This document shows positions 9,108 through 15,999 of a stretch of DNA of 26,623 nucleotides, piece after piece. A program made the translations under genes and the position numbers. This DNA comes from DASRAJ01 sp039920305. Its GTDB lineage: Bacteria > Bacteroidota > Bacteroidia > Chitinophagales > UBA10324. The stretch lies in NCBI GenBank assembly GCA_039920305.1, contig JBDSEA010000092.1, positions 1 through 26,623 of the forward strand, read 5' to 3'. Numbering within the stretch: the first letter of the stretch is position 1; each line of letters starts with the position of its first letter. The notes beneath the pieces are model-generated. The model saw only the letters and a list, made by a program, of their open reading frames with translations. It searched no databases and had not been told where the DNA came from.

Positions 9108-10808
9108 TCACTCCACTTTCTTCCCCTTCATATCACCGCCTTGTGTAAGCACCAAGCCCACTACTATTCCTGATGCGTCTTTTTCAAAAACAATTTTCCG
9201 CTCTCTGCCTTTTAGAAAAAATCCGGTTTCGTTTTCGGCGAACATTTCAAAGCGGGCAAAGCCGGTCTCCTGTCCGAAGATGCGATTGCCTTCCGTTGTT
9301 ATCGTGAGAAATGTTCCTTCACCCAAGTCATATTTGCCGGCATATTGCTTCAAAACTTCAGGCGCCACCTGAATTTCTTTTGGCTCTTGTGCAATTGGCA
9401 AATCTGATTTGGGCTCGTACTCATTAGGTCCGTATTTGATTGTGGCTGAATACATTTCCAACGCGCTAACTTTATTTAGCGAATCACGGTGGAACTGAAA
9501 ATACGGACCGGAAGGAGTATGCAGGAACATATCCTTTCCAAGGTAAGTCAATGCCATTTCCCTTCCATTCATCATGCGATAGTACACTGAATCATTCCTG
9601 AAATTTATAACCCGAAAAACTTTTTCCTTTGTGGAATTGGCGATAAGCTTGGATCCATGACGATGCATTTCATACCTGCCCGCAAAATCATTTAATTGTT
9701 CTGAAGAAATTTTAACGGCAGGAGGGGGCAGAGCCGAAATTCCTGCCATCTTCATTGCAACGGCCCGAACTATTCCGCCCGGATCTCTGAAATAGTTGTT
9801 GCACAATACCGCGATGTAAATATGTTTAGCGGGGATACGAATCGCCTCACACAGGAAACCGTCAATCGCTCCGCCGTGCTCGATCAGTTTTGTGTTCTGA
9901 ACCTCATTTACTGTCCATCCAAAACCATAATGTGTGCTTCTTCCATCATTCAGTGTATCAGGTGTCCATGCTTTTTGAAGCCATTCCTGTCTTACAATTT
10001 TATCAGTATAAAGTGCTTCATCCCACTTAAGCAAATCATCGACGCAGCTAATAATGCCCTCTGATGAATAAGCCCACGACCAGCTGTAATAACTTGCTTT
10101 GTACATCACGCTGTCGTTGCCAGTAAAGTATCCTCCGACCAAGTTGGGAATGGGAGTAATGTTCTGCCCGAAGTAAGTGTGAGTCATTTGCAGCGGATCG
10201 AAAATATTTTTCTGCATGTACTCTTCATATTTTATTCCGCTCACTTTTTCGATAATCATTCCACAGAGAAAATACCCTGAGTTACTATAGCTCCAATCGG
10301 TTTGAGGCTCAAAAAGCAATGAGTCTTTCATAAAATATTCCATTTGTTCTTCGTGTGTGTAATCTTTCGTGTAGCGTTCACCGAAATCTTTATTCTCGGT
10401 AAAGCTCGGGATGCCACTCGTGTGAGTAAGCAGATTTTGTATGGTGATGGTTCTGCTATGTGTGTTGTAACCGGGAAGGAATTTTCGCACGTCATCCTCC
10501 AGCGAAAGCTTGCCGCTTTGTGCAAGCTGCAGGATTGCTACTGCTGTAAACTGTTTCGTCATAGAGGCAATGGCAAAAGCATACCCGGGTTTATTCGGAA
10601 CTTTCAATTCATAATTTGCAAGACCATACGCTTTTCGAAAAACCGGCTTGCCATTTTCCGCTACCAGAATAACAGCACCGGGCTCGCTGGAAGCGTAGGT
10701 TTCAGCCATCAGGCTGTCTATGAATGTTTCAGTGGAAGAAGTATGGGTTTGTTGCAGGCATGATGCAATGCAAATACAAAATGTAAGCGGGAAAAAGATT
10801 TTATTCAT
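9108..10808 (-). CDS. Serine hydrolase, class C beta-lactamase fold, lipoprotein
   Basis: 566 aa. The N-terminus is a lipoprotein signal with Cys17 in IASC, so the protein is predicted to be membrane-anchored in the periplasm or at the outer membrane. The penicillin-binding/class C motifs are present: S82-M-T-K85 (nucleophile Ser and general-base Lys), Y174-S-N176 and H311-G-G313. The catalytic domain covers about 30-355. The remaining 200 residues form C-terminal repeats of the DUF3471-like kind (FAGRYEMHRHG near 370; YAGKYDLGEGTFL near 490). Such proteins are esterases or D-aminopeptidases as often as beta-lactamases, so the substrate is open. It lies 97 bp downstream of hypE on the same strand but has no functional link to hydrogenase maturation that I can see. 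Confidence 0.88.
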   Translation of the reverse strand: MNKIFFPLTFCICIASCLQQTHTSSTETFIDSLMAETYASSEPGAVILVAENGKPVFRKAYGLANYELKVPNKPGYAFAIASMTKQFTAVAILQLAQSGKLSLEDDVRKFLPGYNTHSRTITIQNLLTHTSGIPSFTENKDFGERYTKDYTHEEQMEYFMKDSLLFEPQTDWSYSNSGYFLCGMIIEKVSGIKYEEYMQKNIFDPLQMTHTYFGQNITPIPNLVGGYFTGNDSVMYKASYYSWSWAYSSEGIISCVDDLLKWDEALYTDKIVRQEWLQKAWTPDTLNDGRSTHYGFGWTVNEVQNTKLIEHGGAIDGFLCEAIRIPAKHIYIAVLCNNYFRDPGGIVRAVAMKMAGISALPPPAVKISSEQLNDFAGRYEMHRHGSKLIANSTKEKVFRVINFRNDSVYYRMMNGREMALTYLGKDMFLHTPSGPYFQFHRDSLNKVSALEMYSATIKYGPNEYEPKSDLPIAQEPKEIQVAPEVLKQYAGKYDLGEGTFLTITTEGNRIFGQETGFARFEMFAENETGFFLKGRERKIVFEKDASGIVVGLVLTQGGDMKGKKVE

Positions 10809-10905
10809 TTTTGATTCTGATGATGAATGAAAGCAGGTTCCGAAAAATAACTTTTTTATTGAGAAGTAAAAGCAATTTGTTTGGAAGAGTATTCTGAAGA
10901 ATCGC

Positions 10906-11961
10906 TCAGCAAATTCTCGGTAGTTGTTCGCCGGATAGCATGTTGACCACCCTTCTTCCTCCGATGGTGCTGTTTAGAATCACTTGCCTTGGATGCTCAT
11001 CCGTTGTACCACCAATAACGGATGACAGGGTGCCGTGTTCCCAAAGTTTTAAGCGATCCACAAATTCTTTTGCTACACTGGCATCCACAACAGAAATAAA
11101 CAAACCCTCATTCGCTACATACAGCGGATCGAACCCCAGCATTTCACAAGCGCCAAACACTTCTTCTTCCACCGGAATATTTTTTTGTGAAATCTCAATC
11201 CCGAGTTTTGATTCTCTTGCAATCTCATTCAGCACCGTTGCCAATCCGCCGCGGGTAGGATCTCGCATCAAATGAATATCCTCCCCAAATTCATCGAGCA
11301 ATTCAGAAACAATTTTGTTCAGTGGTCGTGTATCACTCGTGATGGTTGTCTCAAATTCTAACCCGCTGCGTTGACTCATAATGGCAATTCCATGCCGCGC
11401 TAACGGACCACTCAAAATAATTTTGTCACCAGTTTTCACGCGATTCATATCAATCGCTGCTTTCGGATGCACTTCTCCCATGCCGGTAGTGTTGATGAAA
11501 ATTTTATCGCCCTTTCCTTTCTCTACCACCTTGGTATCACCGGTGATGATTTGCACACCGGCAACTTCACACGCAAATTTTATAGTGAGTAAAATATCCC
11601 AGAACTCCTCCATCGTCAACCCTTCTTCCAAAATAAATCCGAGTGTTAAATATTTTGCTGCAGCACCGCACATCGCCAAATCATTCACTGTTCCGTTCAC
11701 TGCAAGATCGCCGATGTTTCCTCCTGAAAAGAATATTGGTGAAACCACATAGCTATCGGTGCTCATTGCCACTTTGCCGCTAAGATTGAAAATGGCGCCA
11801 TCGTGTTTCTTGTTCAGCAAATCATTTTCAAGGAGCTTGAACACTCCTGACTCTAACAACTGACTCGTGAGCGTGCCACCGCTGCCATGACCTAAAGTGA
11901 TCACATCAAAGTCGAGCTTCGGGAGAGGACATTGTAATTGCAAAATACTTTTAGTGCTCAT
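10906..11961 (-). CDS. hypE: [NiFe] hydrogenase maturation protein HypE (carbamoyl dehydratase)
   Basis: 351 aa, a typical length. HypE accepts a carbamoyl group from HypF on its C-terminal cysteine and dehydrates it with ATP to a thiocyanate, which supplies the CN ligands of the active-site iron. The nucleotide-binding GHGSGG motif is at 24-29. The chain has the AIR-synthase-like order (STDSYVVSPIFF, TGDTKVVEKG, RDPTRGGLAT) and ends in LPRIC with Cys351 as the acceptor residue. It lies 16 bp downstream of hypX and is the last hyp gene in this transcription direction. The start is an ATG. Confidence 0.97.
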   Translation of the reverse strand: MSTKSILQLQCPLPKLDFDVITLGHGSGGTLTSQLLESGVFKLLENDLLNKKHDGAIFNLSGKVAMSTDSYVVSPIFFSGGNIGDLAVNGTVNDLAMCGAAAKYLTLGFILEEGLTMEEFWDILLTIKFACEVAGVQIITGDTKVVEKGKGDKIFINTTGMGEVHPKAAIDMNRVKTGDKIILSGPLARHGIAIMSQRSGLEFETTITSDTRPLNKIVSELLDEFGEDIHLMRDPTRGGLATVLNEIARESKLGIEISQKNIPVEEEVFGACEMLGFDPLYVANEGLFISVVDASVAKEFVDRLKLWEHGTLSSVIGGTTDEHPRQVILNSTIGGRRVVNMLSGEQLPRIC

Positions 11962-11977
11962 TCGATTGCAATCTCAT

Positions 11978-13888
11978 TTACGCTTCGTAAAAAAGTTTCT
12001 CTGATTTTCTTCTGCGCCAGATTTTCCTTCGCTCACTGAAAAGGTCTTTGTCAGTAATTGCATCGGCTATCTCATCCGGATTTATTTTATGAACGAAACA
12101 ATATCGCTTGTAATCGTAACCCTCGTCATCCTCAAAAAAATTTTTGTGCATCTTTTCCAATTCTTCTTCACGATACTTGCTCAGCGGCTTGTAGCTCTCA
12201 TCCCTGTTGCGCTTGAATTTTTTCGCAGATAATAGCTGTGGATAATAAGAAAGCCTGGCAATTTCTTCGGCAACGGTTTTTACCCTTTGATGAAATGCGT
12301 CACCGATATCATTAAAGCAATCATCTATCAGCTTTACTTCCAAGGCAATGTCAGTTCCCCACGGAAGACATTGCTCTGTGAAAAGGAGAGCACGCTGTGT
12401 ACCGATTCTTTTCGGTAATAAATAAGTCCAGTATTCAGAGCCGTACAAGCCCATGTTCCTTGTATGAGGATTGAAGATGATACCCTTTCTTGCAATCACT
12501 TTATCTGCCGCAAGTGCCAGTGCAACGCCGCCTGCACCTGCATTTCCATGCATGGCGCTGATGATGTAATGCGTATCCGTACAAATGATTTCCTGAATCA
12601 GATCATTCATCGCATTGATATTCTCCCATGAAGCTTGTGCAGGATTTTCTGAAGCTTCAATCAGGTTGAGGTGAATGCCATTGCTCCAGGTATCATCCCC
12701 GCCCCTCATCACGATCACTCTTGTGTTGCGTTGCTTCGCTTCAATATATGCTTGTCGTAAACGGTTGCATTGTTCAATACTCATGGCACCGTTGTAAAAA
12801 TCAAAATGCAGGTAGCCCACATCATTCGCTTCTTCATACCATATCTCACGAAATGTTTTTGCGGAAGAATCTTCTTCGAAAATATTGAGCGATGATTCCG
12901 GAATTTTTTTTGACGCATCACTCAAAGCAATTGCCGCAGGAAGTTTAATTGCATCCTCTTCTTTCTTTTTCAGACATTGAATCCATAACGCTCCATCTTT
13001 AGTTGCGATGCAAATGGCGTGATGGCGTTGCGCTAAAATCTCTCCCGCTCCGAAGGAGTCCTTACGGACAAAATCCTGCGGGTCTAAATGTATTCCGTCA
13101 TTGCTCATGCTACCCTCTAACTCCCTGAAGGGAGAACCCCTCCCGCCTTCAAGTTTGGGGAGCGGTTCCTCCATTAGGAGGTTAGGAGGCAGCGAAGGCG
13201 GGATCGCAATGACGCTCAATTTTTCTTCTTCCACAACACCATAGCAATAATATTCTTCACCCAAAATTTTACACAATGCACCGGGAGAACTGTCGGCTGC
13301 ATTTATTTTTCGAATGATACAATCAGTGTCATCACTCCATGAAAAACTAAAATCATTTTCATTAGTCGAGCGGTTCCATTTTCCTTTTCTCGCAACATCA
13401 ATCTCCTTTTGTGATTGAGGAAGGAAGTTTTTTTCTTCAAACTTCTGAACGGCTTGCATCAATGCTTGCATCGCAGCCTGTGTTACTTCATGGCGATACA
13501 AAAAAGATTTGGAAACATTCCGCATCGGGAAAGTTGCTGTCGCCCACACGGGACCTGCATCCATTTTTTCTGCAGCTTGAATAATGGTGACACCCCATTC
13601 TTTCTCATTGTTGAGAATCGCCCAATCCAATGAACACGAACCGCGATCACCGACAATTCCCGGATGGACAATCAGGCAAATAAAATTTTTCCAAATGCTT
13701 TCAGGAATTGCTGTCTTCAAATACGGAGCGATAATCAAATCAGGTTGATAGTCATTCACCGCATAAATCATAGTGGAAGGAGAAGATGCAACGTGCACTT
13801 TCACCTGATGGTTGAGCCGGTCTAATTCAACCCACGCTCGTTGGCTCAATCCGTTGAATGATGATGTGATGAAGAGGAGTTTCGTAAT
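11978..13888 (-). CDS. hypX: HypX/HoxX, CO-ligand-forming hydrogenase maturation factor (non-standard start, internal insertion)
   Basis: HypX makes the active-site CO from a one-carbon formyl carrier through formyl-CoA, which allows maturation in air. The N-terminal domain is formyl-THF-transferase-like (HPGIVGDRGS, SLDWAIL, KMDAGPVW). The C-terminal half is enoyl-CoA-hydratase-like (VIVMRGGDDTWSNGIHL, GNAGAGGVALALAADKV, HTRNMGLYGSEYW). The first usual start codon in frame is TTG at 13849, but the conserved first strand (KLLFITSSFNG) lies in frame upstream of it. That stretch is preceded only by ATT (13888) and ACG (13885) after a TAG, so I extend the gene to 13888. About 50 residues (SLPPNLLMEEPLPKL through RKDSFG) look like an in-frame repeat insertion. 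Both anomalies leave activity in doubt. Confidence 0.85.
   Translation of the reverse strand: MTKLLFITSSFNGLSQRAWVELDRLNHQVKVHVASSPSTMIYAVNDYQPDLIIAPYLKTAIPESIWKNFICLIVHPGIVGDRGSCSLDWAILNNEKEWGVTIIQAAEKMDAGPVWATATFPMRNVSKSFLYRHEVTQAAMQALMQAVQKFEEKNFLPQSQKEIDVARKGKWNRSTNENDFSFSWSDDTDCIIRKINAADSSPGALCKILGEEYYCYGVVEEEKLSVIAIPPSLPPNLLMEEPLPKLEGGRGSPFRELEGSMSNDGIHLDPQDFVRKDSFGAGEILAQRHHAICIATKDGALWIQCLKKKEEDAIKLPAAIALSDASKKIPESSLNIFEEDSSAKTFREIWYEEANDVGYLHFDFYNGAMSIEQCNRLRQAYIEAKQRNTRVIVMRGGDDTWSNGIHLNLIEASENPAQASWENINAMNDLIQEIICTDTHYIISAMHGNAGAGGVALALAADKVIARKGIIFNPHTRNMGLYGSEYWTYLLPKRIGTQRALLFTEQCLPWGTDIALEVKLIDDCFNDIGDAFHQRVKTVAEEIARLSYYPQLLSAKKFKRNRDESYKPLSKYREEELEKMHKNFFEDDEGYDYKRYCFVHKINPDEIADAITDKDLFSERRKIWRRRKSEKLFYEA
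13096..13214. repeat. Palindromic repeat element inserted in frame within hypX
   Basis: CGTCATTGC at 13096-13104 and GCAATGACG at 13206-13214 are perfect inverted termini. Nested inside them are CCCGCCTTC (13142-13150) with GAAGGCGGG (13194-13202), plus small hairpins CTCCCTGAAGGGAG and CCTCCATTAGGAGG. Two further small hairpins (CTCCGAAGGAG and TCCTTACGGA near 13049-13070) may extend the element to roughly 175 bp. The sequence resembles intergenic palindromic repeats of Bacteroidota, but here it is read as Pro/Leu/Glu-rich hypX coding sequence with no stop. Confidence 0.6.
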
Positions 13889-13907
13889 CTAATATTTAGG
13901 AATTAGG

Positions 13908-14316
13908 ATTTGGGAATTAGGATTTTTGATGGCGAGATTTAATTGTTCGAATTGCAGCGGAAAAAATTGACACCAATTCATTTGCCTCGTTCATTAGAAA
14001 ATGCAATTCCGTTTTGTCACAATTAATTTCTAACTCATTCATGAATTCAAGCCAGAATAAACTTTCGTCAGCTTCTTCGTCAACAACTTTCAATTTATTC
14101 AAAAAGTCAGCACTCGATTTTCCTCTGCAGGCAGCTCTGTAGTTTGCCGCAATGGATGAAGATGATTTCAATAACTGATAAGAGATCACATCAACAGCTT
14201 TATTTCTCTCAAGAGCAATTACCACCTTAAAAACTCTTACTGCGAATGCCTTTGTTCTGTTTTTTAATTCTTCTTTATTCACAAATCATGCAATTAGTAA
14301 ATCCTAAATCCCAAAT
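13908..14316. repeat. Inverted repeats bounding the four-helix-bundle gene (candidate cassette)
   Basis: ATTTGGGAATTAGGATTT at 13908-13925 matches the reverse complement of AAATCCTAAATCCCAAAT at 14299-14316 in 17 of 18 positions. Related AATTAGG/TTTAGG units extend each side outward. The left copy overlaps the last two codons and stop of the enclosed gene. This suggests a small unit inserted between hypD and hypX. No target-site duplication could be assigned with confidence. Confidence 0.5.
13917..14282 (-). CDS. Four-helix-bundle protein (23S rRNA intervening-sequence protein family)
   Basis: 121 aa, typical length. It has the family pattern: FAVRVFKVV near the start, then LLKSSSSIAANYRAACRGKSSADFLNKL in the middle and a SLFWLEFMNELEI helix before the C-terminal ANELVSIFSAAIRTIK. 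The family forms a pentamer of four-helix bundles. It is found within 23S rRNA intervening sequences, with diversity-generating retroelements and at scattered sites in Bacteroidota; its general role is unknown and it may bind nucleic acid. The start is GTG at 14282, with an in-frame stop two codons upstream. It sits between hypD and hypX, flanked by inverted repeats, and looks like a passenger rather than a maturation factor. Confidence 0.88.
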   Translation of the reverse strand: MNKEELKNRTKAFAVRVFKVVIALERNKAVDVISYQLLKSSSSIAANYRAACRGKSSADFLNKLKVVDEEADESLFWLEFMNELEINCDKTELHFLMNEANELVSIFSAAIRTIKSRHQKS

Positions 14317-14327
14317 GCCAAATCATT

Positions 14328-15431
14328 TTATGCTTCCAATGTTTCCACGATGCCTGAGTAATGATAGTACGCTGCGCATGCTCCTTCGCTCGAAACCATT
14401 GGTGCACCAAGAGGATTCGTCGGCTTGCATTTCGTTCCGAAGTTTTTACACTCAAAAGGTTTTTTAATTCCTTTCATTACCTCACCTGCAATGCACTCCG
14501 GATTTTCGGGTGCTTCTGCAATGTTGATGTTGAATTTTTTATCAGCATCATAATCGCGATATGCTTCTTTCACTTTGTAGCCGCTCATCGGAATCACTTC
14601 CATGCCGCGCCACAAGCGATCGGTAACTTCGAACACTTCATAAATTGTTTCCTGCGCTTTCACGTTTCCTTCTTCTTTCACAATTCTTGCATACTGATTT
14701 TCCACTCGTGCTTCACCCGCTTCGAGTTGTTTCACCACCATTAAAATTCCCTGCAACAAATCCACCGGTTCAAAACCTGTGATCACAATCGGCACCTTGT
14801 ATTTTTCAACAAGCGGATAATATTCATAGATGCCCATGATTGCGCACACATGACCGGCGCCGAGAAATCCATCCACCCTGCTGAGTTCATCATTCATTAT
14901 TTCTTCAATCGCAGGTGGCACGAGCACGTGCGACGCGAGAATGGAATAATTTTTCACTCCTTCTCTTTTAGCATGAATCACCGAGAGCGCATTGGCAGGC
15001 GCTGTGGTTTCAAAACCCACGGCGAAGAACACAACTTCATTATTCGGATTCTGCTGAGCAATCTTCACTGCTTCGAGCGGAGAATATAAAATGCGAACAT
15101 CAGCGCCTTTGGCTTTTGCTTCAAGCAAACTCATTTCGGAACCGGGCACGCGAATCATATCACCGAACGAACAAAGTATAACTCCTTTCTCTATCGCGAG
15201 GTAAACGGCTTTGTCAATCAAGCTCACAGGAGTTACACACACGGGACATCCGGGACCGTGAATCATTTCAATGTTTGGCGGCAACAAATTGAGAATGCCA
15301 TTCTTCACGAGCGAATGTGTTTGCCCGCCGCACACTTCCATGATGTTCCAATCTTTGGTAGCCGTCTGCTTTATTTCCTTGAGCAGCGTTTCTACCAATT
15401 CAGGGGAACGGAATTCAGAGAGGTATTTCAT
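14328..15431 (-). CDS. hypD: [NiFe] hydrogenase maturation protein HypD
   Basis: 367 aa from the ATG at 15431. This start gives the canonical N-terminus MKYLSEFRSPELV; an upstream TTG at 15470 would add 13 atypical residues and is not used. HypD carries a [4Fe-4S] cluster and redox-active cysteines and, with HypC, holds the Fe(CN)2CO unit during assembly. Visible motifs are MEVCGGQTHS (Cys34), GPGCPVC (Cys62, Cys65), GFETTAPA, GAGHVCAIMG and the C-terminal cluster-binding region (CIAGEVMKG, FECKNFGTKCKP, SSEGACAAYY). The gene ends 45 bp before the four-helix-bundle gene and begins 90 bp after the DUF2283 gene. Confidence 0.96.
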   Translation of the reverse strand: MKYLSEFRSPELVETLLKEIKQTATKDWNIMEVCGGQTHSLVKNGILNLLPPNIEMIHGPGCPVCVTPVSLIDKAVYLAIEKGVILCSFGDMIRVPGSEMSLLEAKAKGADVRILYSPLEAVKIAQQNPNNEVVFFAVGFETTAPANALSVIHAKREGVKNYSILASHVLVPPAIEEIMNDELSRVDGFLGAGHVCAIMGIYEYYPLVEKYKVPIVITGFEPVDLLQGILMVVKQLEAGEARVENQYARIVKEEGNVKAQETIYEVFEVTDRLWRGMEVIPMSGYKVKEAYRDYDADKKFNINIAEAPENPECIAGEVMKGIKKPFECKNFGTKCKPTNPLGAPMVSSEGACAAYYHYSGIVETLEA

Positions 15432-15521
15432 AGCGGGAAAAATTTCATAAGGTTGAAAAGTTTTCCTCAACGAAGTTCATCCTTTCCTATGATTTGGTAC
15501 TGCAAAAATGCAGTAGTGAGA

Positions 15522-15737
15522 TTACGCTTCTACTAAACCAATATTTTCCAATAGAATCTTTTTGAGAGTAGAAAGATCGCCAAGTTTGATGCTTGCATCC
15601 AATATCTCGATCCCTGCAAGCACATGATTCTTATCGTAGTCGAGCGCAATGCCTTCCGCTACGTGTTCAGTAGTGACCGTGGTTTCGTTGAAAGAAATAC
15701 TCAAAGCATCAGCTTCTTTGTCGTAAGTAATTTTCAT
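15522..15737 (-). CDS. DUF2283 small protein
   Basis: 71 aa from the ATG at 15737, giving the standard family start MKITYDKEADALSI. The longer frame back to 15773 overlaps the upstream gene and adds unrelated residues. The protein keeps the family pattern of YD-x-EADAL, a short strand, then ALDYDKNHVLAGIEILDAS. It sits 4 bp after the DUF4258 gene, an arrangement seen elsewhere for DUF4258/DUF2283 pairs that resemble toxin-antitoxin modules. A partner or antitoxin-like role is inference. Confidence 0.82.
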   Translation of the reverse strand: MKITYDKEADALSISFNETTVTTEHVAEGIALDYDKNHVLAGIEILDASIKLGDLSTLKKILLENIGLVEA

Positions 15738-15741
15738 TGGT

Positions 15742-15999
15742 TCAAAAGTAATAAGTGTATACGGTGATAACAACTATTTCGTTTGCCTCATCTACAAAAA
15801 TTGGCTTGATTTGTTTCGTTTGAAAATACACATCATTCCATTCGCTTTTGAATTCGAAATTCTTTTCGCATTGAAGGCGATTCAATTCAGCCGGCTGCCA
15901 GGATGAAGTTTTAATTGCGTCAACAACTTCCGCATCAGTGAATCCTCGTTTCAGTTTATATTCTGCAGCATGTGCGGTAAGTCGAATGGATTTGTTCAT
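15742..15999 (-). CDS. DUF4258 small protein (possible toxin-like partner of DUF2283)
   Basis: 85 aa, starting MNKSIRLTAHAAEYKLKRGF. The H-A-x-E-x-x-x-x-R-G pattern followed by VVDAIKTSS is characteristic of DUF4258, a small RelE/HigB-like or RNase-like fold family. Its ATG overlaps the hypF stop by one base (TAATG), so translation is probably coupled to hypF. With the following DUF2283 gene it forms a two-gene unit embedded in the hyp operon. No toxicity can be read from sequence. Confidence 0.82.
   Translation of the reverse strand: MNKSIRLTAHAAEYKLKRGFTDAEVVDAIKTSSWQPAELNRLQCEKNFEFKSEWNDVYFQTKQIKPIFVDEANEIVVITVYTYYF

Noticed and set aside
15432..15470. TTG start 13 codons upstream for hypD
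   Set aside because: The ATG at 15431 gives the canonical MKYLSEFRSPEL start; the upstream residues are not family-like.
10344..15536. Open frames of up to 139 codons antisense to the serine hydrolase, hypE, hypX and hypD genes
   Set aside because: They oppose strongly conserved protein-coding genes and show no recognisable protein features; they are frame shadows.
15738..15773. Longer start for the DUF2283 gene
   Set aside because: It overlaps the DUF4258 coding end, and the ATG at 15737 gives the usual MKITYD start.
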